Shown here piece after piece: positions 41,430 through 51,748 of a stretch of DNA of 64,000 nt. The first letter of the stretch is position 1; the number at the start of each line of letters is the position of its first letter. Both the position numbers and the translations under genes were made by a program. Below the pieces are notes generated by a model, which was given only the letters and a program-made list of their open reading frames with translations, made no database searches and was not told where the DNA came from. The DNA lies in the NCBI GenBank assembly GCA_910574455.1, contig CAJSYZ010000004.1, positions 2,915,528 through 2,979,527 on the forward strand. Direction: 5' to 3'. The stretch comes from Trichaptum fuscoviolaceum (Eukaryota; Basidiomycota; Agaricomycetes; Hymenochaetales; Trichaptaceae).

Positions 41430-42640
41430 ATGTCATCCCACCAGGAATGGGGAGGACTCGCAGATACCTTCGCTTTCCCGTCCCCGAGCTCCTCGATGGA
41501 GGAAGACAAACTCCAGCCCATCCTTGATCGCCTCGACACCCTCGAAAAACGCTACTCCAAGTTAGTCAACGAACACAATCAGGTTCAGAACACTGTCGCC
41601 CAGCTCAAGCACGCCAACCAGGCGTTAGAAGCCCAAATCGCGAGCCAGCCCGCCTCCCCGTCTGGGGGTGGAGCAGGGCTCAAGATGAAGCTTCCCGACA
41701 CCTTCGAAGGCGAACGAGCCAAGCTGGAAAACTGGATTCACCAGATTAAGCTCTACCTGTTCGGACAACATCCTGGGCTGGACGAAACCCGCAAGGTCGC
41801 ATTCGCCCTGATGCTACTGCGGGGACCGGCGCAAGACTGGGCACGACCCATTCTAGATCGACTCCAGGACATCCCGACACCGCCAGAAGCCGCCAGCCTG
41901 GAGGCCCTGTTCGCCGCCCTTCGCGCCTCTTATGGAGAAATCGATGCAGACAAAGCCGCAGCCGACAAGCTGATGCGCCTACGCCAGACAGGAACGGTCG
42001 CCGAGTGTTTGCGTCGCAATTCCGTGCCCTCCAAGCCCTCACCGGGTGGCCCAAGGACGCGACGACGGATGTCATCTACCTCGACATGTTCCGGAAGGGA
42101 CTCAAAGACCAGGTTCGCCAGCACATCGCCAGCACAGAGGCGAAGGATATGAAATTCGACGCCTACGTCAACTGGGTTTCCGAGACGGACGAGAAGCTAA
42201 GGCTCGCACACGCCTATGGACCAGTATCGAAGCCAGCGGCTACGCCCCGAAGCAATCCCGGCACCACTAGTTCAGCTCCGCGTACGATCCCGACTGCGGG
42301 CGCAAGCTCGACGAAGGATCCCAACGCGATGGAGATTGACAGGGTGCGCCGGGAGCGCAGGAGTAAGGGACTATGCTACTACTGCGGAGAGAAAGACCAT
42401 TTAGTGAGCGATTGCCCAACGCGACCGCCAACCCGAAACCTAAAGGCTACGAAATCCACGTCCCCGTCGAGCCCCTCGCCCCCCGCGCTCCAGTCGTTCG
42501 AAGAAACGCTCAAACGTATGGCGGAACAGTACGTCCAGAATGTGCAGCAGTCCGTGCTACAGAACGCATTCGCCGCCATGACGCCCGCCGCCAAGAACGC
42601 TCACAATCCCGAAGCCCCGCCCCCAGCGGATTTTCAGTAG
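41430..42640 (+). pseudogene. gypsy-A copy 2 gag, broken by a 1-nt deletion
   Basis: Starts at ATG 41430. An N-terminal coiled-coil-like stretch (MEEDKLQPILDRLDTLEKRY..., about residues 25-70) is followed by the Gag capsid domain (MKLPDTFEGERAKLENWIHQ, LRGPAQDWARPIL). In MRLRQTGTVAE, at about 42008, one base is missing. Translation continues in another frame (FASQFRALQALTGWPKD...DMFRKGLKDQVRQHI) through a CX2CX4HX4C knuckle (CYYCGEKDHLVSDC, about 42372-42413) to the stop at 42640. The counterpart region of copy 1 is not in the window, so whether the deletion is private cannot be told. Confidence 0.88.
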
Positions 42641-45600
42641 GGTCGTATTGCTCAGTCGCGCCCTATACGACCCAACCGCCCTTGTGGCCGAAGAACTCTC
42701 TTAATAATGGTCCCTTGTATTTAACCATCTCTACAATAGACCGTCGTCTTAGACGACATTTGAAGTTCCCGGTACAGGTTAGCGACGGAAAAACGGATGC
42801 CTTAGCCACAGTAATGTTAGACAGCGGTGCGTCGGGAACTTTCATAAATTCCCGCTACGTTTCGCGACACGGACTCCAGACCCGGGACTTGGTAATCCCG
42901 ATACTTTTGCGCAACGCGGACAATTCCCCGAACGCGATTGGACGCATCACCAAGGAAGTAGTCCTCAACGTCGAGATGAAGGGACACTTAGAACAGTTAA
43001 CCATGGCCGTCGCAGATATTGGCGACGACGATATTATCATGGGGATCGACTGGTTGCGGCACCATAACCCGACCATTGACTGGACCAACGATGTGGTCGA
43101 TCTCAACCGCTGCCCGCCCCAGTGTGACAACCAGCAACGCCTGGTCCCGCTTCCCCGCCTCGCCATAGCAGAAGAAGTCGAGACCCCCTGGGGGCCCGAC
43201 AGGACCCAGGCCGAATGGGAAGCTGTCCCACCGGGATTTCGGTACTCAGAAAAATATTGGGACCAGTACCACGACGCCGAATCCTACTTCGTCACGACGG
43301 ACGACCATTTCGCGTATAAAATTGCCGCCTCGTACACCCACTCCCAGGCCATCGCTGAGAAGTCAGCAGTGAAGGAAGGCGAGAAAACCTTCGAGGAACT
43401 AGTTCCCCCAGAATTTCGTGAGTTTGCCGACGTTTTCTCGAAAGTTGAATCCGAAAGGCTTCCACTGCGCAAGCCGTATGATCACGCCATAGATTTAGAA
43501 CCCGGGAAGGTTCCCCCGTACAGCAAAATCTATCCATTGGCCCCGGCCGAACGCGACGCCCTTCGCGAATTCGTTGACGAAAATCTGCGCAAAGGGTACA
43601 TACGACCTTCGAAATCCCCTGCAGCGGCTCCCGTCTTCTTTATCAAGAAAAAGGACGGAACCTTGCGCATGGTAGTCGATTACCGACGACTGAACGACAT
43701 CACGGTCAAGAATCGATACCCGCTTCCCCTCACGATGGAACTCGTAGACGCACTGCAAAAGGCGAAGGTTTTCACGACGTTAGATTTGCGATGGGGCTAC
43801 CACAATGTGCGACTGAAGCAAGGCGACGAGTGGAAGGCCGCATTTCGGACTCAGGCAGGACATTTCGAACCAACGGTGATGACATTCGGGCTCACGAATG
43901 CCCCGGCGACCTTCCAGCACATGATGAACGATATCTTCAAAGACCTCATTGGAGTATATGTGATCATCTATCTTGACGACTTGCTAATCTTTTCCGAAGA
44001 CGAATCGCAGCATGATGAACACGTACGGGAAGTCCTTAAGCGGCTACGCGAAAACGACTTGTTCTGCAAACCCGAAAAGTGCAAATTCAAACAGACCTCC
44101 GTCGAGTATCTCGGGATGATTATTTCGCAGGGAAAGGTGGCGATGGATCCCGCCAAGGTACAGGCGGTCCTCGACTGGCCTACCCCGAAAAAGGTGAAAG
44201 ACATTCAAGCCTTCCTCGGGTTCGCGAATTTCTATCGACGCTTCATTCGGGATTTCTCGCACATCGTCAAACCGCTCACGACGCTGCTGAAGAAGGACGT
44301 TCGCTGGGCCTGGACAGAAAACCAGCAGTTCGCTTTCGACTATCTCAAGCGCATGTTCACGACCGCCCCCGTCCTGATGATGCCAGACATGTCGCGACAA
44401 TTCATCGTGGAATGCGACGCCTCTGATTTCGCGACCGGCGCGGTCTTGTCCCAGGAAGGCGACGACGGGCTGATACATCCGGTCGCCTTTTTCTCGAAAT
44501 CCCTCAACGATGCGGAACGCAACTACGAGATTTACGACAAGGAGCTACTCGCGATTATTAGAGCTCTTGACGAGTGGCGACATTATCTCGAAGGTGCGAG
44601 TCATAAACTCGATATCGTGTCTGACCACAAGAATCTGCTATATTTCTCTGAATCCCGAACGCTAACGCGACGCCAAGCCCGGTGGAGTCTGTTCCTCACC
44701 CGCTTCGACTTTACGATTCGCCATCGCCCAGGACAACTCGGGGGCAAACCCGACGCCATGTCACGACGCGTCGATCTTCAACCAGAAGGCGAAGACAACA
44801 CGGGACGGACCCTCTTGACCCCCGAAATGTTTCGACTAAAGGCAATTCGTCGGGGAATGACGCAGGTACACGGGGATCAGGCCCTCCTACGACGCATTCG
44901 TAAGTCAGATCAGTATGAAGACGAACTGGTGGACGCGATCGAGCTGGTCAAGTCCAAGGCGCCTCGAGTCCTGACCAAGGAACTTGAGGACTGGAGCACC
45001 GAAGAAGGCCTCATCCTGTACCAGGGTAAGGTTTACGTCCCGAAAGACGAGACCATTCGCCGGGATGTGGTGAAGACTTACCACGACAGTCTCCCCGCCG
45101 GACATCCTGGACGTTGGAAAACGTTTGAGATGGTAAGCCGCAACTACTGGTGGCCCGGGATGTCTAACTTCGTAGAACGATACGTTTCGGGATGCGATAC
45201 CTGTGCACGCACGAAAAACCGATCCCAACGCCCGGTAGGACTCCTGCAACCGAACGAAATCCCGCAGGGCCCCTGGCAGGCGATTTCGTGCGATTTCATC
45301 ACCCAGCTCCCCCGATCTGAGGATTACGACGCAATTTTCGTGGTGGTCGACCGTCTCACCAAGCAAGCGCATTTTACCCGACCACGTCTGACATTGATGC
45401 ACCGGAAACTGCGGAACTATTCCTGCAGCACGTCTGGAAGCTGCACGGAACCCCCCGCCAGATCATATCCGACCGAGGACCACAGTTTGTCGCGCAGTTC
45501 ATGAAAGCCCTTTTTTCCCAACTCGGTATCAAGGGTACCACGTCGACTGCGTATCACCCGCAGACGGATGGGCAAACCGAAAGGGTAAACCAAGAGCTGG

Positions 45601-46571
45601 AACAATATTTACGGGCTTTCATAGATACACGACAAGAAAACTGGGCCGGATTACTCCCAATGGCAGAATTCGCGCACAACACGAAAGCGCACGCGGCAAC
45701 ACGACAATCCCCGTTCGCGCTTGTCTACGGCTACAATCCCGAATTCACGATTGCCCCGAGCGACGGCCTGTCCACGGTCCCCGCCGCGGACGCACGACTA
45801 CAGGAGCTTCAGCAGGCACAGGAAGAGGCAAGAGCGGCTTTGGAGGTTGCGGCAGAGCGCATGAAGCAGCACTACGATCAGGCCAGGAACGAGGCCCCGC
45901 AGTACGCAGTCGGGGATAAAGTATGGCTTGAGGCGACGAACGTTCGGCGACCGGGAGCGCGCAAATTATTACCGAAACGACTAGGGCCGTATAAAGTGAA
46001 GGCAAAGCTAAGTGACCTCACCTACGAACTCGAACTCCCCGCGTCGCTGAAGATTCATCCCGTATTTCACGTATCGCTGCTCTCGCCATACCACGAAGAC
46101 GACATTCCCGGTCGAACGCAACCCCCGCCGCCCCCAGTCGAAGTAGAAGGAGATCTGGAGTACGAGGTGGAAGAGGTTCTGGATGCTAGACGGTTTAGAC
46201 GGAGATTTGAATATTTGGTACGATGGAAGGGATATTCGAGCGCGGAAGATACATGGATTCCCGCAAAGGATATGGGTAATGCAAAGGCTAAAATTCGCAG
46301 TTTCTATCGAAAACACCCGGACGCCCCTCGAGAAGTCAACGCTATCGAGCTCTGTGACCTGAGCAAGATTCAAGCTTGGCGCCCCGGAGTTGCGCCTTTG
46401 GAGGGGGGTAATGTCGAGATCCCAGGCCCCTTTTCTCATTTCCCGCACTTTCCCGCCAAGGATCCCGACATGAGCAGACAATCCCGCGGGGAGAATCCCG
46501 CCATTGGATTCCCCGCGCGAAACCCCTTTCCCGACTCGCACGATCCCCCGCAAGATCCCCCGATCACGTGA
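42641..46571 (+). pseudogene. gypsy-A copy 2 pol (PR-RT-RH-IN-chromodomain), frameshifted in integrase
   Basis: The pol frame is open from 42373, overlapping gag in the -1 frame. Domains: retropepsin with LDSGASGTF (about 42817-42840), RT with YLDD (Tyr codon about 43969), RNase H (VECDASDFATG), and integrase zinc finger (YHDSLPAGHPGRW...CDTC). At about 45375 a T present in copy 1 (cattttatcccg) is missing (cattttacccg), so the main frame ends at 45504 inside the catalytic core. The rest (SDRGPQF to chromodomain EYLVRWKGYSSAEDTWIP) continues in the next frame. The downstream frame passes through the purine tract and ends at 46571 inside the 3' LTR. Chromodomain of the type that binds methylated histone H3 in chromoviruses. 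Confidence 0.92.
46400..46411 (+). promoter_or_regulatory. gypsy-A polypurine tract
   Basis: GGAGGGGGGTAA directly before the 3' LTR. It is also in-frame coding sequence (Glu-Gly-Gly-Asn). Confidence 0.85.
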
Positions 46572-47241
46572 CCTATCCCGCACCACCGTCCCGACCACCA
46601 TGCACGCATACACACATTCATTTACGACGACCCGCCACGGCACACGTACATTCACTTATCAACATACGCTCATTAATCCGTTAGTACCTCAAGGTGACGA
46701 CCTGCAACAGTCTGGCATACCTAGTCTGGCTAGTCGCGGCCCCGGACCGGACGCTGACGTCCACGGACAGGCCGTAGCCATCTGGAGAGACGGGATAGAC
46801 ATGCCTAGCAGTGCGGTCGTAGCATGTATCGTTTGTAGTAGATAGGTGCGCATTGCGCAAGGACACTTAGCGTAGATTAACTATACAGTCTTTACGAAGT
46901 AGATAAATAGCTGTAGGCATCGTAAGGAGCACCCCACTTTTGACCTCTTGTGGAGTGCTTCCTTAGGTGCGATCTCTCTCTTTTCTCCTGTGTAGTTAGT
47001 TGCGCAATACTTACTTGTGGAGTGCTTCCTTAGGGATCCGCTTACTTGACGTTCAAAGCAGTGAAGAGTCCTAGCTGGCCTTGAGAATCCCGCGACGCGC
47101 CTGGATAGAATCCCGCGCGTTTCCCGCCTGAATTCCCACGCTCGTTCCCAGTCGCGAATCCAGATTCCCGAACGCGGGTTCTTGTCGCGAATTCCAGTTT
47201 CCCGAAACTGTTTCCCGCTACAATTCCCGACGGTCGTAACA
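46412..47241 (+). repeat. gypsy-A copy 2 3' LTR
   Basis: 830 bp, no difference from 40511-41340 found by eye. The pol frame extends about 160 nt into it. Confidence 0.95.
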
Positions 47242-47246
47242 GACTG

Positions 47247-49882
47247 TGAAGAACAGGTATCCACTGCCTCTCACCACTGAGCTAGTCGATGCCTTGAAGA
47301 AAGCGAAGGTGTTTACGACCTTAGACCTTCGATCCGGGTACCACAATGTACGGATGAAGGAAGGAGACGAGTGGAAAGCGGCCTTTCGTACGCAGGAAGG
47401 CCACTTCGAACCGACGGTGATGACCTTCGGACTCACCAATGCTCCGGCGACATTCCAGCACATGATGAATGACATCTTCAAAGATCTGAATGGGGTGATT
47501 GTGATCATCTATCTTGACGATTTGCTGATTTTCTCTGAGAATGAGGAAGATCATGTCGAGCACGTTCGTACCGTACTCGAACGGCTCGAGAAGCACGACC
47601 TGTTTGTCAAGCCGGAGAAGTGTAAGTTCCACCAGTCTTCTGTGGAATACCTAGGCATGGTTATTGGAGCTGGTACGGTTTCGATGGACCCGGCCAAGGT
47701 CAGTGCGGTTCTGGAGTGGCCTACACCTGCAAAGGTCAAGGATATTCAAGCCTTCCTCGGCTTTGCGAACTTCTATCGCCGGTTTATCGAGGATTACTCC
47801 CGGATCGTACGGCCTATGACCGAACTGCTTCGAAAGGACGTCCGGTTCGAGTGGGGTACGAGACAACAAGCCTCGTTCGACGAGTTAAAGCGTCGATTCA
47901 CTCAAGCACCGGTGCTGGCCATGCCTGACCTCGAGAAACCATTTATTCTTGAGTGTGACGCTTCTGACTTTGCGACAGGTGCAGTACTGTCGCAGGTCGG
48001 TACGGACGGTACGATTCATCCGGTGGCTTTCTACTCGAAATCGCTAAATGATGCGGAGCGAAACTATGAGATCTATGATAAGGAGCTACTGGCTATCGTA
48101 CGGTCGCTCGACGAGTGGAGACATTATCTTGAAGGGTCTCCACACAAGATCGACGTTGTCTCGGACCACAAGAACCTGCTCTACTTCTCTGAAGCTTGCA
48201 ATCTCACTCGCAGACAAGCTCGCTGGAGTATTTTTCTCAGTCGGTTCGACTTCACGATCCGACATCGCCCTGGCCGGCTTGGGGGCAAGCCAGACGCGAT
48301 GTCACGTCGTACCGACCTCGAACCAAATGGTCCGGACAACACGAACCGGACTCTGTTGGACAGAGACTTGTTTCGCCTGCACGCAATGCGTCGAGGCATG
48401 GTACGGCTCGAGGGGGACACGGCGTTGTTGCGAAGGATCCGGAGTTCGAAGAGTTGGGATGAGGAATTGGTAGAGGCAATCGAGGCACTGAAGGGGAAGG
48501 CCCCTGTGTCCTTGAAGAAGGAGTTGGAGGACTGGAACACGGAGGATGGACTGCTGCTGTACCGAGGGAAGGTCTATGTACCAAAGGACGAGGAAATTCG
48601 GCGAGATATTGTGAAATTGCATCATGATTCTCTGCCGGTGGGACACCCCGGACGGTGGAAGACGTACGAGCTGGTGAGTCGCAACTATTGGTGGCCAGGG
48701 ATGTCTTCTTTTGTCGAGCGGTACGTGTCCGGGTGCGATACCTGTATGCGCACCAAGAATATTCCCCAAAGACCCGTCGGACCGCTCGAACCGAACGAGG
48801 TACCGTCCGGACCATGGCAGACCATCTCCTGCGACTTTATCACGCAGCTGCCACCGTCTGAGGGTTTCGACGCGATCTTTGTGGTGGTCGACCGGCTCAC
48901 CAAGCAGGCGCACTTCGTACCAACGACGTCCGACGTCGACTCGACTCGTACGGCCGAACTGTTCGTGTCCGAGGTTTGGAAACACCATGGTACGCCTCGA
49001 AAAATCATCTCGGACCGCGGGCCACAGTTTGTATCACGCTTCATGAAGGAGTTCTTCAAGCGTCTTGGTATTAAAGGTGCTACTTCGACTTCTTTCCACC
49101 CTCAGACTGACGGTCAGACCGAACGAGTAAATCAGGAGCTCGAACAGTATCTTCGAGCCTTCACAGATGTTCGGCAGGAGAACTGGGCTCGGCTGCTGCC
49201 TATGGCCGAGTTTGCGCACAACACTCGTGCGCATTCAGCCACTCGGACCTCGCCGTTCGCGCTGTTGTACGGGTACGAGCCCGGGTTCGCCATCGTACCG
49301 AGTACGGGTCTTTCGACCGTACCAGCAGCTGATGACCGTCTAGACATGCTGAAGAAGGCTCAGGACGATGCCCAGGCCGCGTTGGAAGTTGCTGCGGACC
49401 GTATGAAGCGCTACTACGACCAGCACCGTACGGACGTACCGGACATCGAACCAGGTGATCGTGTCTGGCTCGAGGCTCGAAATATAGCCTTGCCAGGTGC
49501 CAGGAAGCTCAATCATCGTCGACTGGGTCCGTACGAGGTCGTACGAAAGCTAAGTCCGCTAAACTATGAGCTGAAACTTCCAGCTTCGATGAAGGTGCAC
49601 CCAGTCTTCCATGTCTCGCTCCTGACCAAGTACCAGTCGGACACGATCCCCGGACGCGTACAGACCCCTCCCGAGCCCGTACCAATCAATGGGGACATTG
49701 AGTACGAAGTTCAGGAGATACTGAACTCGCGTTGTACGGGCCGTACGCAGAAACTTCAGTATTTGGTTCGATGGAAGGGTTACCAGTCGGACGAAGATAC
49801 CTGGCTCGACGCGGCTAATATGGAACACGCACAAGCTCGAATTCGTGCTTTCCATCGCAAATACCCATTGGCGGTACGGTGA
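47247..49882 (+). pseudogene. gypsy-B Pol, 3' part (RT to chromodomain)
   Basis: In-phase continuation of the 39415-40510 frame (878 codons to TGA at 49882). It contains the rest of RT with IYLDDLL (Tyr codon 47510), RNase H (LECDASDFATGAVLSQ), integrase zinc domain (HHDSLPVGHPGRW...CDTC), catalytic core (CDFITQLP, SDRGPQF, HPQTDGQTERVNQELEQ), C-terminal GPYEVVRKL...HPVFHVSLL segment, and a chromodomain (YEVQEILNSR...YLVRWKGYQSDEDTWL). No stop or frameshift; all catalytic residues present. It stops before the purine tract, unlike gypsy-A. Confidence 0.93.
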
Positions 49883-49927
49883 CCGTACGGATCGGTACGA
49901 ACACGCACGCTGTTTAGCAGCGTCCTT

Positions 49928-49939
49928 GGAGGGGGGTAA
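49928..49939 (+). promoter_or_regulatory. gypsy-B polypurine tract
   Basis: GGAGGGGGGTAA directly before the 3' LTR, identical to gypsy-A and LARD. Confidence 0.85.
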
Positions 49940-50520
49940 TGTCAGGAATCGCCACGGATTTACTTATTGTTTTCTTTTATTTTCCGTTTACTTATGAGTT
50001 ACTGATGTTTTTATTTACTTTCGATTCCTGACATCGTACGAGACACTCGTACGGTCTCGTACGGTCAGCGGTACGCGCTCGGCACGAAGCCCGTACGGCG
50101 CGTACACCTTTGCATCGGTCTGCACACGGGGATTGCTGTTTCTTTTGATTCTATTCACTAACGGACACTTTTCTGTGCGCTTGGGTTCAAACCCGGCGCG
50201 CCAGCGATGCTTATGCATCTTTCTATTTCTATTTCAAATTCGGATCGGACCACGGGTCCGTACGGACGGTGGCTTGGAGGAACTGTATAGTTCCTCCTGC
50301 GCTTGCCAAAAGCGCCCGTCCGCCTGAGAAGCACTCCACTTTTGGCCTCTTGTCAAGTGCTTCCCAGGTGACGTTATATTTGTGCTTCTGATGTGTAGAA
50401 TAGCTTAATTGACTTGTCAAGTGCTTCCCAGAGTGTGGAACCGCTTTGCATAGCCGCTGATCGTCCGATTTACGTTGTCCGAGGTCCTGAGAACGCATAG
50501 AACCACTCTGTGTCGTAACA
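49940..50520 (+). repeat. gypsy-B 3' LTR
   Basis: 581 bp, same as 37459-38041 except for one GT unit fewer near 50435. Confidence 0.95.
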
Positions 50521-50654
50521 ACAGCACTACTGAGCGTAAACCCATGTAGGAATACTATATGCTGCCCTGAATGGTTTCCAATGGCTTCAGCATAAATTGT
50601 GCTGCCATCTGATGAGATGATTAGCTCTGACATAAGTCTAGGTTGAGAGTTCAT
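50521..50654 (-). pseudogene. alpha/beta-hydrolase pseudogene, first exon
   Basis: ATG at 50654-50652 (minus) followed by MSELIISSDGSTIYAEAIG and QHIVFLHGFTLSSAV. The His-Gly-Phe after a hydrophobic strand is the oxyanion-hole loop of the alpha/beta-hydrolase fold. The exon is cut at the ACAGC duplication by gypsy-B; the rest of the gene is at 36496-37458, 13 kb away. Confidence 0.85.
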
Positions 50655-51748
50655 CGTGTCCTCAACGTGGAACGGAGTTAGGTTTAATGGGTTTCCGATG
50701 GAAAGTCTAGAGAGCTTTATATACTATAGATGAATATACAAATCTGAGTCAGCAACTGCACATTCCTTTATTTGACTTGATGGCCTCCATAATTGTGAAT
50801 GCACTGGACTGCGACTGACTAAGAATTCTTCATTAGAAAAACAAGAACGCTCTTTGTTCTGAGTCAAGTTTGTGTGATGCGTTTCATCGACAGGAGGAAG
50901 GCAGACCTCTCTCCGAATTAAGATGCCTCAACTCCCATGTCTCCTGCTCCTCCCTGAATGATGTCGCGATTGGACTTGTGATTCTGATTGAGGTGCATTC
51001 TGGACTCTTGTGTAGGAGGTCTCGGAAGAGTCAAGTACAAGTAAGTTCTGGTGGCATCCGGTTGGCTTCAAGTTGCGCAACTGCCGCGGCACACTGCCAG
51101 TGGCAGGGTTGGACGGATTGAAGTTCGGTCGGCACTTGAACAAGAAGTTGTGCCACTGCCACTGCCAGTGTGGGAGACCTGACTGTCATCTTCAGAACCG
51201 CATCAGTGCCGACTCGAATCATATCAAGGAAACCTGATTTTGCAACATCACTTTCTTTGCTTCGGACACAGCTGCATCATGTTCTTAACATATGTCGATC
51301 GATTTCAATGGCTTTCATGACTAAATGTCCACGCTGTGCGGCGCCCGAGAAAAATCAGATTCTAAATTTTGGAAGACTCGCAACTTGAAGAAGAGACTGT
51401 GAGAGTCCGTGACGGTTCGTTAGTACACTGCCAGTGGCCCGGGTACTGTCTTGTAATAGGTCAGTCGACCGCATGTTATCGTATAGCTGCACCAGAAAAT
51501 GTTACTGACATACATTTATAGACCACATTGTTCATCACCTCTCTTGACACCAAGTTGATTCTTCTGCAAACTCAGTGATTCACAAGATCCGAACAAGGAG
51601 CTCCTAGCATGCAAGTAAGAGATCCAAATACAAGGAGATCCGCTTGTGTCCCAGTGCAGTGATGTGCTGACGACTCCCATATCTAACTAAGAAAATATCA
51701 AGCATCATGCTCTACCATGACAACATATTCTCTCATCTACACCGAATC
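50655..51748. other. Divergent intergenic region
   Basis: About 1.1 kb between the divergent starts of the hydrolase (minus) and the reductase gene (plus), hence likely their shared promoter region. It contains clustered CACTGCCAGTGGCAG / CACTGCCACTGCCAGTG inverted words (51090-51175, and once near 51430). No coding region was recognised. Confidence 0.55.

Larger units (their letters stand above)
40511..47241 (+). mobile_element. gypsy-A copy 2: young chromovirus nested in gypsy-B
   Basis: 6,731 bp with 830-bp LTRs that look identical, and 5-bp duplication GACTG (40506-40510, 47242-47246). It is complete from LTR to LTR and served as reference for the fragments of copy 1. Two single-base deletions break gag (about 42008) and integrase (about 45375). 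Confidence 0.95.
37459..50520 (+). mobile_element. gypsy-B chromovirus (complete, interrupted by gypsy-A copy 2)
   Basis: LTR retrotransposon with TG...CA LTRs of 583 and 581 bp and 5-bp duplication ACAGC (37454-37458, 50521-50525). It splits the hydrolase gene. Removing gypsy-A copy 2 (40511-47241 plus one GACTG) leaves a 6.3-kb element with an open gag and an open pol, so it may have been functional until gypsy-A entered. The words CGTACG, GTACGG and GGTACG are extraordinarily frequent from end to end. Confidence 0.95.
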
